From positions 1-51,378 of the forward strand of contig JBNKVT010000050.1 in assembly GCA_050299335.1 (NCBI GenBank): 51,378 nt of DNA. The letters run 5' to 3'. The stretch's first letter is position 1. Every line of letters begins with the position of its first letter. The notes under the pieces were generated by a model. It did no database searches and was not told where the DNA came from. It saw only the letters and a program-made list of their open reading frames with translations. Origin of the DNA: JBNKVT01 sp050299335. GTDB lineage: Bacteria > Pseudomonadota > Alphaproteobacteria > Rhodobacterales > Rhodobacteraceae. The position numbers and the translations under genes are program-made. This document shows positions 8,352-16,262 of the stretch, piece by piece.

Positions 8352-8841
8352 CGGATTTCTCCTCGCGCCCGGCGGGACGTCCGCGGGGGATGTCCCCGGT
8401 GCCGCGGCCCTTGAGATAGACGTAGATGTCGTCGAGATAGCACATGACGTTGAGGTTATCGCCAAAAGAGGGCATCACCGAGTTTTCCGAGGCCGAGACG
8501 CGCTTGCGGCCGTTCACCACCACGTCGACGAAGTCGTAATAGTCCATCTCGACGGCGGAGTTCTTGATGGCGGGGGCGTAGGACGAGCCTTCGCCCTCGG
8601 GGCCGTGACAGACATGGCATTCGGAATGGTAGCGGCGGAAACCGGAATAGGCCGGCCAGTCGAGCTTGCCGTCTTCGCCGACATTGTAGGTGGGGATGTC
8701 GTCTTCGGTATAGTATTTGCCGCCTTCGGAATAGGCGGCGGTGATGTTGTCGATCTCGTCATCCTGGGCGCTTGTGGCACCAGGCAGGGCGATGGCGACG
8801 CACAGGATGGTGCATTTCAGACGACGCGCTGACGTTTTCAT
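8311..8841 (-). CDS. xoxG: XoxG, c-type cytochrome electron acceptor of XoxF
   Basis: This 176-aa periplasmic monohaem cytochrome c has a signal peptide ending near Ala25 (GATSAQ). The haem motif is C75-HV-C78-H79, with M123 in SVMPSFGDN as the likely distal ligand. Its position between xoxF and xoxJ, and the sequence YSGFRRYHSECHVCHGPEGEGS, match the cytochrome cL/c-553i group (called cycB in Paracoccus). It should accept electrons from the PQQ of XoxF. ATG 8839-8841 has a GGGAG site upstream and gives a proper signal peptide. A strong hairpin separates it from xoxF. Confidence 0.9.
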   Translation of the reverse strand: MKTSARRLKCTILCVAIALPGATSAQDDEIDNITAAYSEGGKYYTEDDIPTYNVGEDGKLDWPAYSGFRRYHSECHVCHGPEGEGSSYAPAIKNSAVEMDYYDFVDVVVNGRKRVSASENSVMPSFGDNLNVMCYLDDIYVYLKGRGTGDIPRGRPAGREEKSDEIRADEAACLGD

Positions 8842-8863
8842 TTCTTCACTCCCTGGGAAACGA

Positions 8864-8899
8864 AACCGGCGCAGTTCTGCCAAGAAAACTGCGCCGGTT
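8864..8899 (-). promoter_or_regulatory. Intercistronic hairpin between xoxF and xoxG
   Basis: A 13-bp perfect inverted repeat (8864-8876 with 8887-8899, arm AACCGGCGCAGTT) has a 10-nt loop and sits 22 bases after the xoxF stop. In the direction of transcription it is followed by TCGTTTCCC, not a full U-tract. It is more likely a partial terminator or 3'-end stabiliser than a full stop. Such a structure would lower xoxG expression relative to xoxF. This role is inferred. Confidence 0.75.
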
Positions 8900-8921
8900 C
8901 CATAAGTGTCGTCTAAACCCC

Positions 8922-10721
8922 TTACGGCAGGGCAAAGACCGTCAGCTGGCCACCGAGCGCGGTGTAGTTGCTGAGCGCGGCATAGCCGCCCACAGCACCC
9001 AGACCGTCATTGGGATTGGTGAGGCCAGCCGCCAGGCCAATCCCGGCCCAGCCGCCGACGCCCGACAGGACAGCGACATACTGCGTGCCGTCATGGGAAT
9101 AGGTCATGACGTTGCCGATGATGCCCGACGGGGTCTTGAACTTGTAGAGTTCCTGACCGGTATTGGCGTCGACCGCCTTCAGGTAGCCTTCGAGCGTGCC
9201 GTAGAACACGACGTCACCGGCCGTGGCCAGAGCGCCGGACCAGACCGAGAACTGCTCGGGCAGGGACCAGACGATCTCGCCGGTCTTGCCGTCCCAGGCG
9301 ATGAAGTTACCCATGCCGCCATGGCTGTCCATGGCCGGATACATCGCCAGCGTGGCCCCGACATAGGGCTGACCGGCGGTGTAGCTGACGCGGAACGGTT
9401 CGTAGTCCATGCAGACGTGGTTGGTCGGCACGTAGAACAGTTCGGTCCGCGGGCTGTAGGCGGCGGGCTGCTGGTCCTTGGACCCCAAAGCGGCCGGGCA
9501 GATCTCGGTGGTGTTCACGTCTTCACCGTTCTGTTCGGTGGAGTAGCGCGACACGACCTGAGGCCGTCCGTATTCGGGATCGTCGGGGTCCATCACCACA
9601 TGGGTCGCCCAGTTGACCACCGGGTCGAACTTCTCGGCGACGAGCAACTCGCCGCTTTCGCGGTCGAGCGTGTAGCCGAAGCCGTTCCGGTCGAAATGGG
9701 TCAGAAGCTTGCGCATCTCGCCATCAATTTCCTGATTGGTGAGGATCATTTCGTTGATGCCGTCATAGTCCCACTCGTCATGGGGGGTCATCTGGTAGAA
9801 CCACTTGGCCATGCCATCATCGGGGTCACGGGCCATGATGGTCATCGACCAGCGGTTGTCACCGGGCCTCTGGGCCGGGTTCCAGGTCGAAGGGTTGCCG
9901 GTCCCGTAGTAGAACAGGTCGAGATCGGGATCGTAGGAATACCAGCCCCAGGTCGCCCCGCCGCCGATCATCCACTGGTCGCCTTCCCAGGTGTTGGTGC
10001 CCGAGTTCTCGCCAACAGGCTCGCCGAGATGGGTGGTGTTTTCCGGATCGACCAGGATCTGATCGTCAGGCCCCATCGAATAGGCGCGCCAGCGCTGTTC
10101 GCCGGTGTTGATGTCATAGGCGGTCACGTGGGACTGCACACCGAATTCGCCGCCCGAAATGCCGACGATGACCATGTCCTTGACCGGCAGAACGGTCGCG
10201 GTGTTGGTCTCGCCCTTGGACGGATCGCCGTTGACGACCGACCATTTCACCGCACCCGAATTGGCATCGAGGGCGACGACGGTGGTGTCGGCCTGGTGCA
10301 GGAAGACCATGCCGTTGGCATAGGCGAGACCGCGGTTGACGGTGTCGCAGCACATCACCGGGATCACGTCCGGATCCTGCTTGGGCTCGTATTTCCACTT
10401 GATGGCGCCGTTGTTGTTGAGGTCGAGCGCGTAGACGATGTTCGGGAACGGCGTGTGCACGTACATCGTGTCGCCGACCACCAGCGGAGAGCCCTCATGC
10501 CCGCGCAGAACGCCGGTCGAGAAGGTCCAGGCCACTTGCAGATCGCCGACATTAGACTTGTTGATCTGGTCGAGCGACGAATAGCGGTGGTTGGCATAGT
10601 TTCCTGTCTGCAGAATCCAGTCATTCGGGTTGTTCTGCATGGTAAGGACGCTGTCATTGGCGGCGGCGCCAAGGCTGCTTGCCAGCAGCGCGGCGACAGT
10701 GCCGGCTACAGTGTATTTCAT
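8922..10721 (-). CDS. xoxF: XoxF, lanthanide-dependent PQQ methanol dehydrogenase
   Basis: A 599-aa periplasmic quinoprotein (eight-bladed beta-propeller) that oxidises methanol, probably to formaldehyde or formate, using PQQ and a lanthanide. The vicinal disulfide is C124-C125 (PVMCCDTVNRG). Predicted metal ligands are E192 (GGEFG), N276 (YGTGNPS), the catalytic D318 and the XoxF-specific extra D320 (HDEWDYDG). D320 is what separates lanthanide XoxF from calcium MxaF, which usually has Ala there. The signal peptide is MKYTVAGTVAALLASSLGAAA. The ATG follows GGGAGG at a normal distance. No mxaFI, PQQ synthesis or regulatory genes are in the window. Confidence 0.96.
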   Translation of the reverse strand: MKYTVAGTVAALLASSLGAAANDSVLTMQNNPNDWILQTGNYANHRYSSLDQINKSNVGDLQVAWTFSTGVLRGHEGSPLVVGDTMYVHTPFPNIVYALDLNNNGAIKWKYEPKQDPDVIPVMCCDTVNRGLAYANGMVFLHQADTTVVALDANSGAVKWSVVNGDPSKGETNTATVLPVKDMVIVGISGGEFGVQSHVTAYDINTGEQRWRAYSMGPDDQILVDPENTTHLGEPVGENSGTNTWEGDQWMIGGGATWGWYSYDPDLDLFYYGTGNPSTWNPAQRPGDNRWSMTIMARDPDDGMAKWFYQMTPHDEWDYDGINEMILTNQEIDGEMRKLLTHFDRNGFGYTLDRESGELLVAEKFDPVVNWATHVVMDPDDPEYGRPQVVSRYSTEQNGEDVNTTEICPAALGSKDQQPAAYSPRTELFYVPTNHVCMDYEPFRVSYTAGQPYVGATLAMYPAMDSHGGMGNFIAWDGKTGEIVWSLPEQFSVWSGALATAGDVVFYGTLEGYLKAVDANTGQELYKFKTPSGIIGNVMTYSHDGTQYVAVLSGVGGWAGIGLAAGLTNPNDGLGAVGGYAALSNYTALGGQLTVFALP

Positions 10722-10995
10722 GGATTTGATTCCTCCCAGTTCAGTCGAGTTTTACTGTGAGGGCGACCCTCAGACTCGTGAATTCGAAGGTGGAGTCCCT
10801 GACTGCTTTACAGGACGACCGACGGCACGGGACAACGGGTGTCCGACATTGCATAAGTATTCAACGAGATACGGGGGCGCGCCGTCAACACCCCTGAGGC
10901 GATTCAAGTCTAAAGTAGTATCGTCAGAGAAAGTGCCGGTTCCGTAAACATTTGGCGCTCCTCTTTGCCGGTTCTTAACAGGTTCTGAAATAACG
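10722..10995 (-). promoter_or_regulatory. Upstream region of xoxF, promoter not resolved
   Basis: About 270 bases lie between the cytochrome c terminator and xoxF. The stretch is more AT-rich than the flanking genes and contains TTGACG and TTGAAT hexamers on the minus strand. I could not pair a convincing -10 with them. The xoxF promoter must lie here, because the upstream transcript should end at the terminator. Control by a two-component system or a lanthanide switch cannot be judged from sequence alone. Confidence 0.45.
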
Positions 10996-11020
10996 AAAAA
11001 ACCGGGTTCTGCGACCCGGT
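10996..11020 (-). terminator. Rho-independent terminator of the cytochrome c gene
   Basis: On the minus strand a 7-bp stem ACCGGGT...ACCCGGT (11001-11007 with 11014-11020) is followed by TTTTTT. It begins 36 bases after the cytochrome stop. It separates the cytochrome transcript from xoxF, which reads in the same direction. Confidence 0.85.
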
Positions 11021-11056
11021 GTTTTCAGGTTCGCTCGGTGCGAATTCTCGCGCCGC

Positions 11057-11443
11057 TCAGTCGTCGTCGCCGAAGGTCGAGAGATAGGCGATGATGTTAG
11101 CGCGGTCATCTTCCTTGCGGAGGCCGGGGAAGGCCATCTTGGTGCCGTCCATGTACTCCTTGGGTTTGGTCAGGAAAGCGTCGAGCGCGGCCTCGTCCCA
11201 GACCAGACCGTCGGCGGCGGCGGCCTGCATCGCATCGGAATATTCGAATTCCTCATTCGAGCCGGCCGCACGCCCGACAATGCCGTTCAGGATCGGGCCG
11301 ACCTTGTTCTGGGCGTCGTCACCGACCGCGTGACAGGCCTGGCACTTGCGGAACACCCGCTCGCCCTCTTCGGCATCCTGTGCCTGGGCGGAACCGGCCA
11401 GGAGGGTCAGAACGCCGAGGCTGCCGATCAGTATATTCTTCAT
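11057..11443 (-). CDS. Class I cytochrome c (c-550/c2 type)
   Basis: This 128-aa periplasmic cytochrome has a clean signal peptide (MKNILIGSLGVLTLLAGSAQA). The haem motif is C34-QA-C37-H38 and the Met ligand is M103 in GTKMAFPGL. Features and size match the soluble c-550/c2 family that carries electrons between dehydrogenases or bc1 and terminal oxidases. In Paracoccus c-550 accepts electrons from the methanol dehydrogenase cytochrome, so its place directly upstream of xoxF is suggestive; it could equally be the general respiratory c2. It has its own terminator. ATG 11441-11443 begins the signal peptide; the frame is open further upstream without support. Confidence 0.93.
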   Translation of the reverse strand: MKNILIGSLGVLTLLAGSAQAQDAEEGERVFRKCQACHAVGDDAQNKVGPILNGIVGRAAGSNEEFEYSDAMQAAAADGLVWDEAALDAFLTKPKEYMDGTKMAFPGLRKEDDRANIIAYLSTFGDDD

Positions 11444-11619
11444 GTTTGAAACTCCGTTTGCTTCCGATCTTGGGCCCCCACGGGGTTGGGGTCCCGGGTT
11501 TCGATTGTCCGTTTGCGGTGGCATCCAGGATGCCTGCCAGTTTGCATTCGCCGCTGCCGCCCTGCATACAAAATTTGTGTTACAGCGTGTTGCGGTTTCT
11601 TACCGCGCCCACTTTGGTG

Positions 11620-11846
11620 TTAGAGCGCTTTGCGCCTGACCGGATTCACTTATTCATTCCGATCCGCGAGACAGCGTTTGCATAGCAAATGCGTTCGCGG
11701 TTTGGAATGAATTCGATTTGGCGCAAAATGCTATAGAGTAAAACCGGATCAGATTGAACCAATCTGATCCCAGGATTTTGCTCAAGCCTACGTCTCTGGA
11801 CCAAAATCGTTTCAGACTGCGACAGTCTGAAGCGATTTTGGTCTAG
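11620..11846. repeat. Composite palindromic intergenic element
   Basis: Three inverted repeats stand in a row. The first, about 117 bp (11620-11736), is a large imperfect palindrome: outer arms TTAGAGCGCTTTGCGCC / GGCGCAAAATGCTATAG match at about 13 of 17 positions, inner arms ATTCATTCC / GGAATGAAT (11652-11712) are perfect, and the centre is TTTGC-ATA-GCAAA. The second (11746-11770) has perfect 11-bp arms GGATCAGATTG. The third (11799-11843) has 21-bp arms with one mismatch around a CGA loop. It looks like a non-autonomous, MITE-like intergenic element, which would be expected in other copies in the genome. It fills most of the gap between the MFS gene and the cytochrome promoter. Confidence 0.8.
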
Positions 11847-11868
11847 AGCTTTTCACCCCGGATCGGTG

Positions 11869-13092
11869 TCATGAATTCAGCCGCCGCTCGACGCTGATCA
11901 CGTAGAGCGTGGCCAGGATCCCGGCTGTCGCCGAGGCCAACATCATGCCTAGAAGCGACCAGACGCCGGTCTCGGGATTGACCAGCGCACCGGTCACCGC
12001 CGACAGTCCCGCGCCGCCACCGATCATTAGCGCCCCACCCAGCCCCGAGGCACTGCCGGCGAGATTAGGACGGACCGAGACGATCCCGGCATTGGCGCTG
12101 GGCAGGCACATGCCATTGCCGAGGCCGAGAAAGAAGATCGGGCCGAAAAGCGCCAAAGGATGGGTGAACCCGGCAATGAACAGGAGCAGCGACAGCGCCA
12201 TCCCGGCGGCGGCGACGATGCTTCCGGCCAGCATCATCTCGTTGATGCCGACCCGCTGCACATATTGTCCGGACAGGAAGTTCCCCAGCATGTAGCCGCA
12301 GGCCGGAAAGCCGAAATAGAACCCCACCAGCGCCGGCGAGACCTGCAGCACCTCGCTCGCCACATAAGGCCCGCCGCCGAGAAAGGCAAAGAACGCGCCC
12401 GAGGCGAAGGCCGCTGTCAGGGAATAGCCCCAGAAGCGGCGCGAGGTCAGCAATTCGGGATAGGCCGCGACCTGCGACCCGAAGGAGCCGGATTTCTCGG
12501 AAATGGTCTCGCCAAGATCGATGGCGACGATTGCCAGCACGATGACCCCGAATAGCCCAGTGAACAGGAAACTCGCCTGCCAGCCGAATGTCTCGTCCAG
12601 GATGCCTCCGATCAGCGGACCCACCATCGGCACCAGCGACATGCCCATGGTCACATAGCCGATCATCGAGGCGGCCCGCGCCGTGTCCACCATGTCGCGC
12701 ACGATGGCCCGGGACAATACCAGCCCCCCCGCCACCGAGGCCTGGATCAGGCGGAAGGTGAGAAAGACATAGATGTTCGTGGCCAGCACGCAGCCCAGCG
12801 TCGCCAGAAGAAACACGACAATCGAAACGATCAGCACAGGCCGCCGCCCGTAGCGATCCGAAAGCGGGCCGATCACCAGTTGCAGGATCGCGGTGACGCC
12901 GAGATAGGCCGAGACCGTCAACTGCACCAATGCGTAATCGGCCTGGAAGAACGCCGCCATCGACGGCAGCGACGGCAGGAAGATGTTCATGTTCAGCGCC
13001 GCCACACCGGCGATCAGCACCAGAGTGGCGATATGTGGCGGCGTCTGGCGATCCAGCCAGACGGCGCTGGGTTTATCGGCGATGTCAGCCAT
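11869..13092 (-). CDS. Bcr/CflA-type MFS drug efflux transporter
   Basis: A 407-aa inner-membrane protein of the major facilitator superfamily with about 12 transmembrane segments. The loop 2-3 signature GPLSDRYGRRPVLI and the loop after helix 4 (RAIVRDMVDTARAASMIGYVTMGM) place it in the 12-TM drug:H+ antiporter group of Bcr/CflA. It would export small toxic compounds by proton antiport; the substrate is unknown. It is preceded on the same strand by the MalY-type gene with an 85-base gap, so the two may be co-transcribed. Confidence 0.92.
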   Translation of the reverse strand: MADIADKPSAVWLDRQTPPHIATLVLIAGVAALNMNIFLPSLPSMAAFFQADYALVQLTVSAYLGVTAILQLVIGPLSDRYGRRPVLIVSIVVFLLATLGCVLATNIYVFLTFRLIQASVAGGLVLSRAIVRDMVDTARAASMIGYVTMGMSLVPMVGPLIGGILDETFGWQASFLFTGLFGVIVLAIVAIDLGETISEKSGSFGSQVAAYPELLTSRRFWGYSLTAAFASGAFFAFLGGGPYVASEVLQVSPALVGFYFGFPACGYMLGNFLSGQYVQRVGINEMMLAGSIVAAAGMALSLLLFIAGFTHPLALFGPIFFLGLGNGMCLPSANAGIVSVRPNLAGSASGLGGALMIGGGAGLSAVTGALVNPETGVWSLLGMMLASATAGILATLYVISVERRLNS

Positions 13093-13177
13093 GGAGGCCC
13101 TGATTTAATGTTTGCCTATCTGCCGGGAAGTAATAATTCGCACCAAACCGCTTTGGAATAGAAGACCTCCGGTCATC

Positions 13178-14353
13178 TTATTGTAGGTCTGAAAACGCCT
13201 CTTGCAAGCGGGTGACCGCCTCTTTTACCCGAGCGCGGTCTGTGGCGATGTTGAACCGCATGAAATTCTCACCCCCCTTGCCGAAGGTGGAGCCGTGATT
13301 GGCGACGATCCGGGCGCGGTTCTGCACCCGCTCGATGATCTCGGCTCCGGGCATGCCGGTGCCCGAGAAATCCACCCAGGAAAGATAGGTCCCCTGCAGC
13401 GCCATCGAGTGCAGGCCGGGAATGGCATTGAGCCCCTCGTCGAAGATTCGGGCGTTTTCAGCCAGATAGGGCAGAAGCGCCATCAGCCAGGTCTCGCCGC
13501 TGCCATAGGCGTGCTCGGTGGCGATCATCCCGAACTTGTTGGGCGAAATCCCCGCCGCCGCCTGCGTGGCCGCATAGCGCCGCCGCAACGTGTCGTTCTC
13601 GATCACCGCGCAGCCGGTCATCGTTCCGGCGAGATTGAAGGTCTTCGATGCCGACACCATGGTCAGGAGCCGGTCCGAGACCTCGGGGGCCACCGTCGCC
13701 AGTACCCGGTGGCGATTGCCGGGAAACACCAGATCGTGATGGATTTCGTCCGAGATCAGCAGAAGGTCATGGGCAATGCAGAAATCCGCCACCGCCTTCA
13801 ATTCGTCCGCCTCCCAGACCCGCCCGCCCGGGTTATGGGGTGAGCAAAGGATCACTACCCTGTCCCGCGGGTCCAGCGATGCGGCCAGCGCGTCGAAATC
13901 CAGGCGGTAGAGCCCGCCCTCGTTCCCCATCTCCAGCTCGTGCAGGGTCCGGTCATTGGCGGTGATGATGCGCCCGAACGCATGGTAGACCGGCGAGAAG
14001 ACGATCACCCCGTCGCCGGGCTCGGTAAAGGCCTGCAGCGCGATGCCGATGGCCGAGACGATGCCCGAGGTCACCTGTATCCAATCCGGCGCAATCTCCC
14101 AGCCATGCCGCCGTGCCATCCACGAAACCACCGCCTGCCGGAACTCGGTATCCCCGGCGAAATAGCCATGCACCCCATGGGCAACCGCCTTCATAAGGGC
14201 GTCGTTCACCGCCGGTGCGGTACGGAAATCCATGCTGGCCACCCACATGGCGATCCCGTCATCGGGCGAGACGCCATAGACGCTCTCCATCGCGTCCCAT
14301 TTGGCACAATGGGTGTTGCGGCGGTCGATCGGTTCGTCGAAATCGAAGGTCAT
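13178..14353 (-). CDS. MalY/PatB-family PLP-dependent C-S lyase (aminotransferase fold)
   Basis: A 391-aa fold-type I PLP enzyme. The N-terminus (DRRNTHCAKWD, then WVASMDFRTAPAV) is diagnostic for the MalY/PatB group, which cleaves cystathionine and related C-S bonds. The PLP Lys is K237 in SASKTFNLAG, with SPHNPGGRVW and SDEIHHDLV as the cofactor-binding segments and FMRFNIA as the carboxylate-binding Arg region. It probably contributes to methionine or cysteine metabolism as cystathionine beta-lyase; aminotransferase side activity is possible. It lies downstream of the truncated sdhB copy with a 165-base gap in which I see no terminator. Confidence 0.92.
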   Translation of the reverse strand: MTFDFDEPIDRRNTHCAKWDAMESVYGVSPDDGIAMWVASMDFRTAPAVNDALMKAVAHGVHGYFAGDTEFRQAVVSWMARRHGWEIAPDWIQVTSGIVSAIGIALQAFTEPGDGVIVFSPVYHAFGRIITANDRTLHELEMGNEGGLYRLDFDALAASLDPRDRVVILCSPHNPGGRVWEADELKAVADFCIAHDLLLISDEIHHDLVFPGNRHRVLATVAPEVSDRLLTMVSASKTFNLAGTMTGCAVIENDTLRRRYAATQAAAGISPNKFGMIATEHAYGSGETWLMALLPYLAENARIFDEGLNAIPGLHSMALQGTYLSWVDFSGTGMPGAEIIERVQNRARIVANHGSTFGKGGENFMRFNIATDRARVKEAVTRLQEAFSDLQ

Positions 14354-14518
14354 GCGGGGCCTGGCGGATGGTTCAGAACGTCAAGCTACCCGCTGAAATT
14401 TCCGCCGCAAGCTCCAAATCCCGGCGAACGCGACTTTCCGGGTGGCAAGGCAACTCTTCCGGCCGCCTTTCCGAACAGAAAGCCGCTTGAAGGGCAACGG
14501 ACCGGCTCCGCCGCGAAG

Positions 14519-15265
14519 CTACATGGTCCGCTCGACCATCATCTTCTTGATCTCGGCAATCGACTTGGCCGGGTTCAGCCCCTTCGGGCAGGTCTTGGTG
14601 CAGTTCATGATCGTGTGGCAGCGATAGAGCTTGAACGGATCCTCCAGATCGTCCAGCCGCTCGCCAGTCGCCTCGTCGCGGCTATCGATGATCCAGCGGT
14701 AGGCGTGCAACAGCGCCGCAGGGCCGAGATAGCGGTCGGAATTCCACCAGTAGGACGGGCACGAGGTCGAGCAGGACGCGCACATCACGCATTCATAAAG
14801 CCCGTCGAGTTTCTTCCGATCCTCGATCGACTGGCGCCATTCCTTGGCCGGGCGGTTGGTCCTGGTCTCCAGCCAGGGCATGATCGAGGCGTGCTGGGCA
14901 TAGAAATGCGTCAGGTCCGGGACGAGATCCTTGACCACTTCCATATGGGGCAGCGGATAGATTTTCACGTCGCCTTCGACCTCGTCCAGCCCGTAGATGC
15001 AAGCCAGCGTATTGATCCCGTCGATATTCATCGCGCAGGACCCGCAGATGCCCTCGCGGCAGGAGCGGCGGAAGGTCAGGGTCGGGTCGATCTCGTTCTT
15101 GATCTTGATCAGCGCATCCAGAACCATCGGCCCGCACTCGTCGAAATTGAGCCAATAGGTATCCAGACGCGGGTTCTGACCGCTATCGGGGTCGTAGCGA
15201 TAGATCTTGAAGGCGCGGACATTGGCCCCGGCCGGCTGAAGGGCGACAAGAGCCATTCGGTGCAT
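14519..15265 (-). CDS. Second copy of succinate dehydrogenase iron-sulfur subunit, 5'-truncated
   Basis: This 248-aa frame is SdhB from its PAGANVRAFKIYRYDPD segment to the end, with the [2Fe-2S] set (CREGICGSCAMN), the [4Fe-4S]/[3Fe-4S] set (CVMCASCSTSCPSYWW) and C-terminal cysteines all intact. The first 18 or so codons of the complete sdhB at 16263-17039 are missing, replaced by MHRMALVALQ read out of an antisense epimerase fragment. Homology stops sharply at 15237. Against the full copy it differs at about 56 of 719 bases (hand count) but at only two residues (F/L in NFDECG, R/K in ETRTNRP). No clear ribosome binding site precedes the new start. It may be expressed, or be a well-preserved remnant. 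Confidence 0.8.
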   Translation of the reverse strand: MHRMALVALQPAGANVRAFKIYRYDPDSGQNPRLDTYWLNFDECGPMVLDALIKIKNEIDPTLTFRRSCREGICGSCAMNIDGINTLACIYGLDEVEGDVKIYPLPHMEVVKDLVPDLTHFYAQHASIMPWLETRTNRPAKEWRQSIEDRKKLDGLYECVMCASCSTSCPSYWWNSDRYLGPAALLHAYRWIIDSRDEATGERLDDLEDPFKLYRCHTIMNCTKTCPKGLNPAKSIAEIKKMMVERTM

Positions 15266-15433
15266 TTCGACAATGCCAAAGTCAAGGCGGTGGCCGGGGA
15301 TTTCAGCTGCGTTGAAACGCTGGAGGAGGTGCTGACAGGGCCGGTGTCCTTTGCCGATACCTTCACGCCCGACATGGAGACCGATGCGCTGTTTGACCGG
15401 ATCGTCGCTGATATCAGGTCGCTGCCGCGCTAG
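15238..15433 (+). pseudogene. 3' fragment of an NAD-dependent sugar epimerase gene
   Basis: On the plus strand, directly abutting the truncated sdhB copy at 15237/15238, the frame reads GDKSHSVHFDNAKVKAVAGDF and continues through LEEVLTGPVSF to LFDRIVADIRSLPR and a TAG. This resembles the C-terminal end of extended-SDR sugar epimerases/dehydratases (compare the usual FDNSKLKR...PDF...W motif). The upstream frame is only a shadow of sdhB, so the gene has lost nearly all of its 5' part. It marks the edge of a rearrangement and suggests a lost surface-sugar gene. The family call from about 60 residues is moderate. Confidence 0.6.
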
Positions 15434-15436
15434 CGA

Positions 15437-15472
15437 GATGGCCCTGAACTCCTTACCGGGTTCAAGGCCATC
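15437..15472 (-). terminator. Hairpin between the convergent sulfotransferase and epimerase fragment
   Basis: Arms GATGGCCCTGAAC (15437-15449) and GTTCAAGGCCATC (15460-15472) pair over 13 positions with one wobble around a 10-nt loop. It begins 4 bases after the sulfotransferase stop on the minus strand and 4 bases after the epimerase stop on the plus strand. There is no U-tract, so termination is likely but not certain. Confidence 0.6.
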
Positions 15473-15475
15473 GCA

Positions 15476-16258
15476 TTACCGGAAGCAATCGGGGTTCTGG
15501 CGGACCAGCTTGCGGATCTGCCAGAGCTTTTCCTCTGCATAATCGGACCCGTTGGCCGCCCTGAGAAACTCCACCGCGCCCGGGGAGAGGCCGGCATTCT
15601 GCAGCTCGGGGACGTTGAACCCGGCGATTTCCTCATCCGAGAACCCGACGGCGCGGAACAATGCCGCCCCCAGCACCTTGCCCTCGCCCAACTCGCTTTC
15701 CATCGGGACAAATCCGACCGGCTTGTCCGTGGCCGCCACCAGCCGCGCCTCGATCGTCGGCCAGTCGCCGGGAAAGCTGTTGCGGGCCAGCCATTCCTCG
15801 TAGGTCTCGGTCATGCCCCTTGTGTAGATGAACTGCTTGTAGCTGGATTTCAGCCAGGGGGCCATTTCGCGGGTGTAATAGACAAAGCTGATCTCGTGCT
15901 GCGGCATCGCCTCGACGATCATCGGCATGACGCGCTCGGCCGAGGCGATGTAGTCGGGGCCTTTTGAATTGAAATAGTCAATGGCAACAAGGGTTTCGTC
16001 CGAGAACAGGGCCTTTGCCGTGCCAGACGCGGCGATTTCCTCGCCAACCGCCTGCAACCCGGCAAACATCTCGTCTCGATCCTTGTCGCGGTTGCGGCGC
16101 TGGAACTTGGCCGATAGCTGACGCAACCGGCGGGTCTTGCCGCCGCGAATGCGGAACCAGACACGATCCTTGAACCGGTTCCGGTTGCGGCTGATCGTCG
16201 CCTGGATCGTCGAGGTCCCGGTTTTCATGAAGCCGAGGTGAAAGACCAGCTCCGCCAC
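15476..16258 (-). CDS. Sulfotransferase-like protein
   Basis: This 260-aa protein starts MAELVFHLGFMKTGTSTIQ. The KTGTST motif is the phosphosulfate-binding (5'-PSB) loop of PAPS-dependent sulfotransferases. The later segment SFVYYTREMAPWLKSSYKQFI fits the 3'-phosphate-binding part (R...S). It probably transfers sulfate to a surface polysaccharide or lipid; the acceptor is unknown. The start is GTG at 16256-16258, four bases after the sdhB stop; the first internal ATG would cut into the PSB loop. It lies between the two sdhB copies and has no role in succinate oxidation, so it is read as cargo inserted into the sdh operon. Confidence 0.75.
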   Translation of the reverse strand: MAELVFHLGFMKTGTSTIQATISRNRNRFKDRVWFRIRGGKTRRLRQLSAKFQRRNRDKDRDEMFAGLQAVGEEIAASGTAKALFSDETLVAIDYFNSKGPDYIASAERVMPMIVEAMPQHEISFVYYTREMAPWLKSSYKQFIYTRGMTETYEEWLARNSFPGDWPTIEARLVAATDKPVGFVPMESELGEGKVLGAALFRAVGFSDEEIAGFNVPELQNAGLSPGAVEFLRAANGSDYAEEKLWQIRKLVRQNPDCFR

Positions 16259-16262
16259 GGCG

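Noticed and set aside
8772..10760. A 662-codon plus-strand frame opposite xoxF
   Set aside because: It is the shadow of xoxF and part of xoxG. Its composition is typical of antisense frames and it has no recognisable motif.
13940..15237. The upstream part of the plus-strand frame that ends at 15433
   Set aside because: Up to 15237 it is the antisense of the MalY and sdhB genes. Only the part from 15238 looks like real protein (epimerase end), which was kept as a fragment.
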